Positions 17,965 to 25,854 of a DNA stretch of 64,000 bases are shown piece by piece. The DNA comes from a bacterium. GTDB taxonomy: Bacteria > Planctomycetota > JAFGQW01. Position 1 is the stretch's first letter; each line of letters opens with the position of its first letter. Under the pieces are notes generated by a model. It did no database searches and had not been told where the DNA came from. It was given only the letters and a program-made list of their open reading frames with translations. The stretch is taken from contig JAUHXU010000005.1 of NCBI GenBank assembly GCA_030426805.1, positions 124,001-188,000 of the forward strand, read 5' to 3'. The translations under genes and the position numbers were made by a program.

Positions 17965-18576
17965 TTCGCCGAATGCGTCGCCGTAGTCGGCGATCGCGGC
18001 GCGAATCACCGCCTCGGCGTGCGAGCGACCGTAAACGTCGTCGACGGTCACGTCCGCATCGGCCGTGCGGCCGATCTGCTTGTAGGTGCGGAAGTAGTGC
18101 TGCAGCCGCTCGACGAGCACGGGCGGCAGCTGCGCGACGTCGTCGACGTCCTCCCACATGTTGTCGTTTTCGAGCACCGCGATGATCTTGTCGTCGGCCT
18201 CACCGTGGTCCACCATCTGCAGCCCGCCGACGACGCGAGCGTTCAAGATCACCTCGCTGCGCTCGATCGGTCGCTCGCTGACGACGCACACGTCGAGCGG
18301 GTCGGCGTCGCCGCGGGTGGCCTTCGGCATCAGCGCACCGACGCGTTCACCGCAGTAGGTCCGTGGGATGAAGCCGTAGAGTGTGGGCGGCCGCGACGAC
18401 GTACGTTGTGGCCGATCCACGCGCAGGTAGCCGGTCTCCTTGTCGATCTCGTATTTGACGAGGTCGAACGGGGTCAGCTCGATGTAGGCGTGCACGATCG
18501 ACGGCGGATTCGGGCCGGCGCTCAATCCGTGCCACGGATGCGGCCGCCAGCGGTGAAACGGCTTCGGGAACGTCAT
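17962..18576 (-). CDS. ppa: Inorganic pyrophosphatase (family I)
   Basis: About 204 aa. Hydrolyses pyrophosphate to phosphate, pulling biosynthetic reactions forward. The signature GDADPLDVCVV contains the metal-binding aspartates of soluble family I enzymes. The KYEIDKETGYLRVDR and YGFIPRTYC segments and the Asp-rich DDKIIAVL...D strand also match. The N-terminus is slightly extended with a Trp/His-rich start. Cytoplasmic, single gene, stop within a terminator stem region. Confidence 0.95.
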   Translation of the reverse strand: MTFPKPFHRWRPHPWHGLSAGPNPPSIVHAYIELTPFDLVKYEIDKETGYLRVDRPQRTSSRPPTLYGFIPRTYCGERVGALMPKATRGDADPLDVCVVSERPIERSEVILNARVVGGLQMVDHGEADDKIIAVLENDNMWEDVDDVAQLPPVLVERLQHYFRTYKQIGRTADADVTVDDVYGRSHAEAVIRAAIADYGDAFGE

Positions 18577-18631
18577 GTCCGAGAGGTAGTTCGGTCGCGG
18601 ACCGCAAGCAAGTCGCGGCCGCGGCCCGCCC

Positions 18632-19738
18632 CTATCGCGAGCGCCAACTGATCAGCCACAGGAGCCTGGTGCGACTCGATTCCGGCGTCCACTTGTGCCG
18701 GAACAACCCCGCGAGCATCGAGAACTTGCGCCGGTAGTTCGGCGCCCGTGTGTCGGCTCGCCGCTCCTCGCCGGAGTAGCACGCGAGGATGCCGAACGGA
18801 CCGAACGTCCACTCGGTCTCCGAAGCCGAGCTGTCGAGTCCGAACACGAGCGGGACGAGCACGTCGGTCCGCCGGTCGAACCGGCCCAGCGCGAGGGTCG
18901 AGACGTAACGACCGGTCGCGGTTCGCTCGACGACGATCTCGACGTCGGCCCCGCGCCCTCCGGCCTCGGCGAAGAACGCGTCGAGGTCCTCGGCGCTCTC
19001 GTAGTGGCGCCCGTCGACCGAGAGGATCCGGTCGCCGGCACGGATCCCGGCATGGTAGGCCGGTGATCCGAGGTAGACGCCGCCGATCAACACCGTCGGA
19101 CGCGTTTCGCCATAGATCGCCTCGGCCGACGTCGCGTCGAGCGTACCGATGACCATCCCCGAGTAGCGCACCTTGCGCTCCGCCGGTGGCGCGAGCGGCA
19201 CGGCCTTCTTGCTCGGGACCGTGACGTCCCGCGACCCGACGGTGACGACGACGTCGATCGCGCTCATCGCCGCGCGCCCCCGCATCAGGCGGAGCTTCAG
19301 CGTTGCGCCGGGCTCGGTCTGCGTGCGCAAGATGTGGTCGAGGGTCTCGCGATACTGCATCGCGTTGCCGTCGACCTCGAGGACGAGATCGCCGGGGAAC
19401 ACCCCGGCCTTCGACGCCGGGCCACCCTCGTCGACCGAGTCGACGAACAGGCCGGAGTAGGGCTGCAGGCCGCGCTCGATCGCGAGGGACTTCGTCACCT
19501 CGATCAGCTGCATCCCGACGTCCGCACGCGTCTCCTTGCGTTCGGTGCTGACGATCACCGACATGTCGCGCCGGTTGCCCGCGAGGCGCAGTCGGTAGGT
19601 CTCACGGTGGGCGTCGTCGCCCCGCGTGCCGAGCGTCACGGGCTGTCGCGTGCCGAGCACGGTCGGCTCGTGCACGCTGCTGCACCCGGCGGCGAGCACC
19701 GCCCCGAGGGCGAGTGCAAACACGTTGAATCGATGCAT
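18632..19738 (-). CDS. PDZ-domain lipoprotein
   Basis: About 368 aa. A lipoprotein signal with lipobox LAAGC precedes a region with two PDZ domains: one near residues 80-165 (SGLFVDSV.EGGPASKAGVFPGDLVLEVDG) and one near 220-290 (GGVYLGSPAYHAGIRAGDRILSVDG). The remainder is a beta-rich C-terminus ending in Arg/Trp-rich residues. No protease domain is visible. The ATG at 19738 begins at the lipoprotein signal; an ATG 24 bases upstream is also possible. It lies 34 bases after an anti-sigma gene in the same direction, so it may report on envelope state to that pair (inference). Confidence 0.85.
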   Translation of the reverse strand: MHRFNVFALALGAVLAAGCSSVHEPTVLGTRQPVTLGTRGDDAHRETYRLRLAGNRRDMSVIVSTERKETRADVGMQLIEVTKSLAIERGLQPYSGLFVDSVDEGGPASKAGVFPGDLVLEVDGNAMQYRETLDHILRTQTEPGATLKLRLMRGRAAMSAIDVVVTVGSRDVTVPSKKAVPLAPPAERKVRYSGMVIGTLDATSAEAIYGETRPTVLIGGVYLGSPAYHAGIRAGDRILSVDGRHYESAEDLDAFFAEAGGRGADVEIVVERTATGRYVSTLALGRFDRRTDVLVPLVFGLDSSASETEWTFGPFGILACYSGEERRADTRAPNYRRKFSMLAGLFRHKWTPESSRTRLLWLISWRSR

Positions 19739-19772
19739 GGTTCCGTTCTCCGTCACGGTCATTCGTCTCTCG

Positions 19773-20810
19773 TCATTCCGAACCGACGTCGGACACCCGC
19801 TGGATCCGCACCCGGTTCGCATCCCACCACGCGGTCCAGCGCGCTGCGGCGGTCTCCTCCGCGGCAGGCACGCTGCCCCGGAACAGTCGCTGCAAACCGG
19901 CGCGGGCCGGCACGCGTGTCCGCTCCTCGGCCGGTGCGAGCGGTGGGATCTCGTGGCGGCGCGTCAAGCGCGCCTGGATTTCGTGCAAGGCGTCCTCGGC
20001 GAGCATCGCGACTTCGGCGCGCGGATCGTCGACGAGGAGCAACAGCTCGGGGATCACCTCGTCGTCGCGCCCCGCGAGATCGAGGTGGACGGTGCCGTCG
20101 TCGTCGCGGATCACCGCCACTGGCGTCGCGTCGAGCCGGCGAGGCTGAAGCGTCGGCGGCAGCCCGACGGGACGGACGGCCCGCGTCGGACGCGCGCGGG
20201 CGACCGGTGCGGATCGAGCCGGCACCCGCGCGTCGAGCCACGAGACGAGGCGACCGATGCTCTCGGCAAGCGGGGCGGTATCGATCGATGCCGGCACCGG
20301 CACGAGGCGGCGCACGACGCGTTCCTCGACGACGCGACGCTCGACCGGCACCTCGACTCTGACTTCAACGGGGACCTCAACGGGCACTTCGACGCGCCGC
20401 TCCTCGACGACCCGGCGTTCGACCGGCACCTCGACGCGCACTTCCCTCGTCACTTCGATCCGCTCCGGCGCCGGGCGGTCGATCCACGCCCACACCGCGA
20501 TGCCGGCCGCGGCCGCCGCGACGATCCACGGCATCCACGGTCGCCGCACCGGCCGAACGAGCGGCGACGTCGCGCCCGTGCCCGCGACTGCGTTGGCGAT
20601 GCCTGCGCCGAACCCGTCCGGCGCCGCCGGAACCGCGACGCCCCGAAGCCGCTCCACGGAGGCGCGAAACGCGTCGAACGCAGCGCGCACGCCCGGGTCG
20701 CGTTCGACGAGGGCGTCGAACGCGTCGCGATCGGCCACGTCGAGCGCGCCTTCGATCCGGTCGCTGAAGCGCGCCTCGGCCCAGGCGAGATCATGTCGCT
20801 CATCCGGCAC
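19773..20810 (-). CDS. Probable membrane-bound anti-sigma factor with Val/Glu/Pro repeat region
   Basis: About 345 aa. An N-terminal cytoplasmic segment (~105 residues) precedes a transmembrane helix (PWMPWIVAAAAAGIAVWAWI), then a long low-complexity region of EVPVE/RRVVEER repeats, then a helical C-terminal domain with HEAT-like features (EVIPELLLLVDDPRAEVAMLA). No zinc-binding H...CxxC motif is visible. GTG at 20810 has GAGGAGG 6 bases upstream and overlaps the end of the sigma gene by 11 bases. Position and topology support the anti-sigma role; no family match is claimed. The repeats resemble a rigid periplasmic spacer. Confidence 0.75.
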   Translation of the reverse strand: MPDERHDLAWAEARFSDRIEGALDVADRDAFDALVERDPGVRAAFDAFRASVERLRGVAVPAAPDGFGAGIANAVAGTGATSPLVRPVRRPWMPWIVAAAAAGIAVWAWIDRPAPERIEVTREVRVEVPVERRVVEERRVEVPVEVPVEVRVEVPVERRVVEERVVRRLVPVPASIDTAPLAESIGRLVSWLDARVPARSAPVARARPTRAVRPVGLPPTLQPRRLDATPVAVIRDDDGTVHLDLAGRDDEVIPELLLLVDDPRAEVAMLAEDALHEIQARLTRRHEIPPLAPAEERTRVPARAGLQRLFRGSVPAAEETAAARWTAWWDANRVRIQRVSDVGSE

Positions 20811-21369
20811 GGTGGCCTCCTCTCCCGCCGCGCGGAGCCGCGAGGCGTTCGTAGTGGTCGCGGAACTGAAGGCGTCCCCGGTTGACGCGTGACTTCGCAG
20901 TGCCCACCTCGACGTCGAGCGCGGTCGCGATCTCGTCGTAGTCGAATCCGAGCACGTCGCGCAGGTGCACCGCGGAGCGATACGGCTCGTCGACGCGCCG
21001 CAGGGCGCCGTCGATGGCGGCACGCTCGTCGCTCGCGGCGGTCGGATCCTCCGCGACGAGGTCGTCACCCGGCGACTCGAGGAACACGAGCTTCGCCCGC
21101 CCTCGGCGGCGACGCGCGTCGCGGGCGCGATTGAGTGCGATCGAGTAGAGCATCGCCCGGAACTTCCCTTCCTCGCGGTAGCGCGGCAACACCCGGTGCA
21201 ACTCGACGAACGCGTCCTGCGCGACGTCGAGCGCGAGGTGGTGATCCTCGACGACCCGCTCGACCGCCGAAATCACGCCCGCCCCGTGCGCGGCGACGAT
21301 CGCGTCGAACGCGGTCGAATCGCCGTCGAGGTGGGCGCGAACGAGAGTCGCGTCGGATCGGTCCGTCAT
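20800..21369 (-). CDS. ECF-type RNA polymerase sigma factor
   Basis: About 189 aa. Region 2 is recognisable (ALDVAQDAFVELHRVLPRYREEGKF..(W)L-type helix with LYSIALNRARD) and region 4 ends with VLGFDYDEIATALDVEVGTAKSRVNRGR. This is the classic RpoE-like ECF layout. The ATG at 21369 places the start shortly before region 2; AGGA lies ~12 bases upstream. First gene of an operon with the putative anti-sigma and a PDZ lipoprotein, and divergent from cinA. It likely drives an envelope-related regulon. Confidence 0.92.
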   Translation of the reverse strand: MTDRSDATLVRAHLDGDSTAFDAIVAAHGAGVISAVERVVEDHHLALDVAQDAFVELHRVLPRYREEGKFRAMLYSIALNRARDARRRRGRAKLVFLESPGDDLVAEDPTAASDERAAIDGALRRVDEPYRSAVHLRDVLGFDYDEIATALDVEVGTAKSRVNRGRLQFRDHYERLAAPRGGRGGHRAG

Positions 21370-21502
21370 GCGCCGTCGTGTCCTGTCCAGCTCCGCGTTC
21401 CACCGGGGTGCACCCACGAGGGTATCGCCGCCCATCCCGCCCCGGTTCCCGGGAATCCCGAAAACCCGGCGGACGCTCCCCTCGGTCGCCTATAGCTTCG
21501 GG

Positions 21503-22741
21503 ATGGACGTCGCGATCGTCAGCCTCGGCACCGAGCTCGTCACCGGACAGACGGTCGACACGAATGCGTCGTGGCTCGGCGGCGCGTTGACCGGGCTCGG
21601 GGCGCACGTGCGCGGGGTGACGGTGTTGCCCGACGTGCTCGATCCGATCGTCGACGCCCTGCGCGAAGCGACGGCGATGGCCGATCTCGTCGTCGTCACC
21701 GGCGGGCTCGGTCCGACCGCGGACGACCTCACCCGCATCGCGATCGCGACGCTGCTGAACGCCGACCTCGTCCTCGACGAGCCGAGCCTCGCGCACATCC
21801 GGACGCTGTTCGCCGACCGGGGTCGCACGATGCCCGAGTCCAACCACGTGCAGGCGATGATCCCCGCCGGCGCTGCCGCGATCCCGAATCCGATCGGCAC
21901 CGCGCCCGGCATCCGCGCGAAGGCGGGTCGCGCGACGCTGGTCGCGATGCCCGGCGTGCCCGGCGAGATGCGAGCGATGTTCGATGCCTCGGTGCGCCCG
22001 CTGATCGCGGCGCGGGCCGGCGCGACCGTGCACCGACGCATTCACACGTTCGGCCTGACCGAGAGCGACCTCGGCGAGCGCATCGCCGATCTGATGACAC
22101 GGGGGCGCAACCCCGACGTCGGCACCGCCGCGAAGTCCGCGACGATCACGGTGCGGCTCCACGCCCACGGCGCCGACGAGGCCGAAGCGCGCGCGCGCGC
22201 CGACGCGGACGTCGCCACGATCCGCTCGCGACTCGGCCTGCACGTCGTCGGCGTCGACGACGAGACGCTACCGGTCGCGGTGGGCCGTCTGCTCGTGCAA
22301 CGCGGGGAGACGCTCGCGACGGCCGAGAGTTGTACGGGCGGCTGGATCGCGAAGCGAATCGTCGACGTGCCGGGCTCGAGCGTGTGGTTCACCCATGGCT
22401 ACGTGACCTACGCCGACTCGGCCAAGCGCGACCTGCTCGGCGTGCGGAGCGAGACGCTGAACGCGCACGGGGCCGTGAGCGCGGAGACCGTAGTCGAGAT
22501 GGCCGAGGGGGCCCGCACCCGCAGCGGTGCCGACTGGGCGATCGCGGTGTCCGGGATCGCCGGGCCCGGCGGCGGCACGGACGAGAAGCCGGTCGGGCTC
22601 GTGCATTTCGGGTTCGCGCACGCGGGCGGCACGTTCGTCCACGAACGGCGCTGGGGGCACACGCTCTCGCGCACCGAGATCCGCTCGCGCACCGCGTGGG
22701 CGGCGTTGAACTGGCTACGGCTCGCGCTGCTGCGCGCGTGA
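21503..22741 (+). CDS. cinA: CinA-like protein (damage-inducible protein, NMN amidohydrolase)
   Basis: About 412 aa, full length for CinA. The N-terminal molybdopterin-binding-like domain (VAIVSLGTELVTGQTVDTNASWL, VVVTGGLGPTADDLT) is followed by the C-terminal PncC domain with TAESCTGGWIA and SGIAGPGGG..EKPVGLV. In characterised CinA proteins these act on ADP-ribose/NMN in pyridine nucleotide recycling. No clear ribosome binding site precedes ATG 21503. Its end overlaps the convergent small membrane-protein gene by 27 bases. Confidence 0.95.
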   Translation: MDVAIVSLGTELVTGQTVDTNASWLGGALTGLGAHVRGVTVLPDVLDPIVDALREATAMADLVVVTGGLGPTADDLTRIAIATLLNADLVLDEPSLAHIRTLFADRGRTMPESNHVQAMIPAGAAAIPNPIGTAPGIRAKAGRATLVAMPGVPGEMRAMFDASVRPLIAARAGATVHRRIHTFGLTESDLGERIADLMTRGRNPDVGTAAKSATITVRLHAHGADEAEARARADADVATIRSRLGLHVVGVDDETLPVAVGRLLVQRGETLATAESCTGGWIAKRIVDVPGSSVWFTHGYVTYADSAKRDLLGVRSETLNAHGAVSAETVVEMAEGARTRSGADWAIAVSGIAGPGGGTDEKPVGLVHFGFAHAGGTFVHERRWGHTLSRTEIRSRTAWAALNWLRLALLRA

Positions 22742-23017
22742 GACCGGGATCGGCTGCAGCACCGATGCGCCGAATCGCCGACACGCCAGTGCGACCGCGA
22801 CGAAGCCCGCCGCGCACACCCCCGCGACCGGCAGTGCGACCGCGACGCTGATCAAACGGCCGACCGACGGAGCGACGTCACCGGCCAAGCGCTGCATCGT
22901 CCACGGCCCGGCCCACGAGCCGAGCTGCACGATCGCGACGAGCGCGACGGCGAGCAGGACCCAGCCGGTCCGCGTCAGATCGGTCAGGCGTGCGCGGAGA
23001 AGGGATCGGTTCCACAT
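22715..23017 (-). CDS. Small two-helix membrane protein, hypothetical
   Basis: About 100 aa with two hydrophobic segments (~18-40 and ~58-80) and basic ends. I do not recognise a family. ATG at 23017 is the natural start for the first helix; no strong ribosome binding site is seen. Its 3' end overlaps the end of cinA on the other strand. The hydrophobic plan supports a real gene, but weakly. Confidence 0.5.
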   Translation of the reverse strand: MWNRSLLRARLTDLTRTGWVLLAVALVAIVQLGSWAGPWTMQRLAGDVAPSVGRLISVAVALPVAGVCAAGFVAVALACRRFGASVLQPIPVSRAQQREP

Positions 23018-23115
23018 GACGAGCCATGCTAACCCGCCGAGCCCTCGGCCGCACGCCAATCTCGTTCCGGGCCGCGCGATGACTCGCTGACGCGAAATGG
23101 GACGGCGCAGCAGTG

Positions 23116-24006
23116 TTAGAGCGGGCCGTCCGCGACGCCGGAAGCGCGGCGGACGGCGCGGGCGATCGCCGACATGTCTTCGTCGCCGTGCTGCTGGGCG
23201 ATCAGCCCGTCCTCGAGCGCGGCGACGTGGGCCGCGCCGGCGAGCGTCGCGCCGACCGCGCGCGCCGAATCGAGCGCGATCCCGAGGTCCTTGCGGTGCA
23301 AGGCGAGACGGAAGCCGAGCGGATACTCGTCGGCGATCATGTTGCCCGAGCGCTTGTCGAGCACCCACGACGCGGCGGCGCCGCCCGAGATCGCCTCGAC
23401 CACGCGCGCAGGGTCGACGCCCGACTTCGCCGCGAGCACGAGCCCTTCGGCAACCGACAGGTAGGTCCCGGCGATCACGACTTGATTGACGGCCTTCGCG
23501 ACCTGGCCGGCACCGACGGGTCCGACGTGCGTGATCGCCTTGCCGATGCACTCGAGCACCGGGCGCGCCCGCGCGAGGTCGTCCTCGCTGCCACCGCACA
23601 TGATCGCGAGCGTCGCCTGCTCCGCGCCCTCGGAGCCCCCGGACACCGGCGCGTCGACGAAGCCGATACCCCGCTCGGCGAGGCGTTGGGCGAACCGCCG
23701 TGTCGCCTCCGGCGAAATCGTCGAGCAGTCGATCACGAGCGCGCCGTCTGCGAGACCGCGGGCAGCGCCATCCGACTCGTCGAAGAGCACCGCCTCCACG
23801 TCGGGCGAGTCGGACACGCAGACGAGGGCGACCTCGGCATTCCGTGCGGCGTCGGCCGGCGTCGCGGCAACGCGTGCGCCGAGTGCCGCGAACGGCTCCG
23901 CACGAACGCGCGTTCGGTTGTAGACCGCGACCTCGTGCCCCGCCGCGAGCAGGTGGCGCGCCATCGGCGCCCCCATCGTACCGAGTCCGATCACGCCGAT
24001 CCTCAT
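23116..24006 (-). CDS. 3-hydroxyisobutyrate/beta-hydroxyacid dehydrogenase family oxidoreductase
   Basis: About 296 aa. NAD(P)-binding GVIGLGTMGAPMARHLL at the N-terminus, substrate motif FVDAPVSGGSEGAEQATLAIMCGG, catalytic Lys in GQVAKAVNQV and the cofactor/substrate-binding KDLGIAL. This is the full pattern of the family (3-hydroxyisobutyrate, tartronate semialdehyde, glyoxylate reductases); the exact substrate cannot be read from sequence. ATG at 24006 has AGAGGAG upstream and overlaps the DinB-gene stop (ATGA), so the two are coupled. Confidence 0.93.
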   Translation of the reverse strand: MRIGVIGLGTMGAPMARHLLAAGHEVAVYNRTRVRAEPFAALGARVAATPADAARNAEVALVCVSDSPDVEAVLFDESDGAARGLADGALVIDCSTISPEATRRFAQRLAERGIGFVDAPVSGGSEGAEQATLAIMCGGSEDDLARARPVLECIGKAITHVGPVGAGQVAKAVNQVVIAGTYLSVAEGLVLAAKSGVDPARVVEAISGGAAASWVLDKRSGNMIADEYPLGFRLALHRKDLGIALDSARAVGATLAGAAHVAALEDGLIAQQHGDEDMSAIARAVRRASGVADGPL

Positions 24007-24506
24007 CGCCCGCTCCTCTCGCGTCCGTCGCCGGTGGCCGGTGGCAGGCCGGCCGCGCGCCGCGCATGCGCGAGCTGGCCGACGTGGTAGCTCTCGTGCA
24101 TGAACGCGCCGAGCAGCAAACGCCGACGCCAGATCGGCTGCCCGGGCGGTGGCTCCGCGAGGGCGTCGTCGGTCGTCGCACGCATCGCCGCGACGAACGC
24201 GTTGTGGCGTCCCTCGAGCAGCCGCACGAGGGCGTCGCGATCCGGCAGACCGTCGGCGTCGCCGTTGCCGCCTGCCGCCGCGGCCTCCCACGGAAACGCC
24301 GGCTCCGCCTCGTCGGTGACGATGCGCACGAGGTTGCGTCGGTTCGCGACGATGTGCGCGAGAATCCATAGCGGCGAACTCGCTGTACCGGGACGCGCGC
24401 GTAGCGCCGCGTCGTCGAAGCCGTCGAGTTGCTGGGCGAGCAGGTCGCGCGACATGCCGAACAGGTCGCAGACCTCCTCGCGGATCGTGACGTCGCGGCC
24501 GTCCAT
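24003..24506 (-). CDS. DinB/DUF664-like putative metal-binding protein
   Basis: About 167 aa, four-helix-bundle type. Helix 1 carries SRDLLAQQLDGF, helix 2 PLWILAHIVANRRNL with a His, and the last helix HESYHVGQLAHARR with the H...H pair that, with the earlier His, forms the DinB-type metal triad. Some relatives are thiol-dependent S-transferases, but function here is unknown. The gene starts 2 bases after the YjbQ-like stop and overlaps the dehydrogenase start. Confidence 0.82.
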   Translation of the reverse strand: MDGRDVTIREEVCDLFGMSRDLLAQQLDGFDDAALRARPGTASSPLWILAHIVANRRNLVRIVTDEAEPAFPWEAAAAGGNGDADGLPDRDALVRLLEGRHNAFVAAMRATTDDALAEPPPGQPIWRRRLLLGAFMHESYHVGQLAHARRAAGLPPATGDGRERSGR

Positions 24507-24508
24507 CG

Positions 24509-24922
24509 CTACCCCACCACCGTGACCGTGACGCGCCGGCGATGCGGCCGGTAGCGATGCTCCCACAGGTAGATCCCCTGCCAGGTGCCGAGCAACAGCT
24601 TGCCTTCGGCGACCGGCACCGACAGCGAGTTCGTCGTCAGGATGCTGCGGATGTGGGCCGCCATGTCGTCGTCGCCCTCGGAACGGTGGGTGAACAGGCG
24701 GTCGCCGTCTTCCACCAGCCGCGCCATCCACGCCTCGAGGTCGCGGCGCACGTCGGGATCGGCGTTCTCGCACAGGATCAGCGATGCGCTCGTGTGGTGC
24801 AGGAAGACGTTTGCCAGCCCTCGGTCGGCGGAAGCCCGTCCGACGATCCGCGCGACATCGTCCGTCAGGTCGACGAAGTCGCGGCCGCCGGTCATCACGA
24901 CGAAGGTCTCGCTGTGGGCCAT
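24509..24922 (-). CDS. YjbQ/UPF0047 family protein (secondary thiamin-phosphate synthase type)
   Basis: About 137 aa. Family features: VDLTDDVARIV, GLANVFLHHTSASLILCENADPDVRRDLE, HRSEGDDDMAAHIRS and LLLGTWQGIYLWEHR. Members show weak thiamin-phosphate synthase activity and are probably metal-binding enzymes of unclear main role. ATG at 24922 matches the usual N-terminus. First of three tightly packed genes (YjbQ, DinB-like, dehydrogenase) and divergent from the methyltransferase. Confidence 0.93.
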   Translation of the reverse strand: MAHSETFVVMTGGRDFVDLTDDVARIVGRASADRGLANVFLHHTSASLILCENADPDVRRDLEAWMARLVEDGDRLFTHRSEGDDDMAAHIRSILTTNSLSVPVAEGKLLLGTWQGIYLWEHRYRPHRRRVTVTVVG

Positions 24923-25014
24923 CAGCCGAGTGCGACCGGCAAAACGGACAGTTTGGTGGAACGCATGATAGCGTGATACTACGGCTTCGCCGACCGGATC
25001 AAGGGTTGCCCGTG

Positions 25015-25854
25015 ATGACGACTTCCTCTCCCCCGCCACCGCTCGACGACGCCGACAAGCAGTGGGCGATCCGGCTGTTCCGCAAGTCGGTCCTCAAGCG
25101 GAACAAGCTCGCCAACGTCACGAAGCGGCTGCCCGACCCGCACGGCCTGCGCTGCCTCGACATCGGCGCCGACAACGGCGTGATCAGCTACTACCTGCGC
25201 AAACGTGGCGGCGACTGGGCGAGCGGGGATCTGTCGCCGACCGCGGTCCAGTCGATCGCGCAACTCGTCGAGACCGACGTCCACCTGCTCGACGGCGGGC
25301 GAACGCCGTTTGCGGACGACGAGTTCGACGTCGTGATCATCGTCGACTTCCTCGAACACATCGAGGGCGACCGCGGCTTCATCATCGAGCTGCGCCGCAT
25401 CCTGAAGGACGACGGGTTGCTCATCGTGAACTGCCCGCACGCGAAGAACAGCCTGCTGCGGCGTTTCCGCCTGTGGGTCGGCCAGACCGACGAGAAGCAC
25501 GGCCACCTGCGCCACGGCTACACCGAGGCGTCGATGCGGCAACTCGTCGACGGGCAGTTCGCGATGACCGAGTCGTGGACCTACTCGAAGTTCTTCACCG
25601 AGGCGCTCGACACGCTGATCACGTTCGCGGTCGGCATCCTCCAACGAGGCAAAGCCGACGACGGCCCGTCGAAGGGCGTGCTGCTCACCGGCGACGACCT
25701 GCGACGCCAGCGCAAGGCGTTCAAGCTCTACTCGGTGCTCTACCCGTTCTTCCGCTTCATGACGTGGTTCGACGCGCTGCTGTTCTTCCGCACCGGCTAC
25801 TGCTTCACGTCGACGCACCGCCCCATCGCTCAGGACGACTCGAAGCGCGCGTAG
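25015..25854 (+). CDS. Class I SAM-dependent methyltransferase
   Basis: About 279 aa. Motif I CLDIGADNGVISYYL, an acidic end of strand 2 (ASGDLS), PFADDEFDVVIIVDFLEHIEGD (motifs post-I/II) and DDGLLIVNCPH (motif III) define the Rossmann methyltransferase. The last ~100 residues contain aromatic segments (ITFAVGILQRG, YPFFRFMTWFDALLFFRTGYC) that could contact the membrane or a lipid substrate. ATG at 25015 directly follows an alternative GTG. The 3' end overlaps glpD by 25 bases tail-to-tail. Substrate unknown. Confidence 0.87.
   Translation: MTTSSPPPPLDDADKQWAIRLFRKSVLKRNKLANVTKRLPDPHGLRCLDIGADNGVISYYLRKRGGDWASGDLSPTAVQSIAQLVETDVHLLDGGRTPFADDEFDVVIIVDFLEHIEGDRGFIIELRRILKDDGLLIVNCPHAKNSLLRRFRLWVGQTDEKHGHLRHGYTEASMRQLVDGQFAMTESWTYSKFFTEALDTLITFAVGILQRGKADDGPSKGVLLTGDDLRRQRKAFKLYSVLYPFFRFMTWFDALLFFRTGYCFTSTHRPIAQDDSKRA

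Noticed and set aside
20300..20460. Tandem DNA repeats as a possible CRISPR or intergenic repeat
   Set aside because: The repetition is explained by the Val/Glu/Pro/Arg repeats encoded in the anti-sigma candidate.
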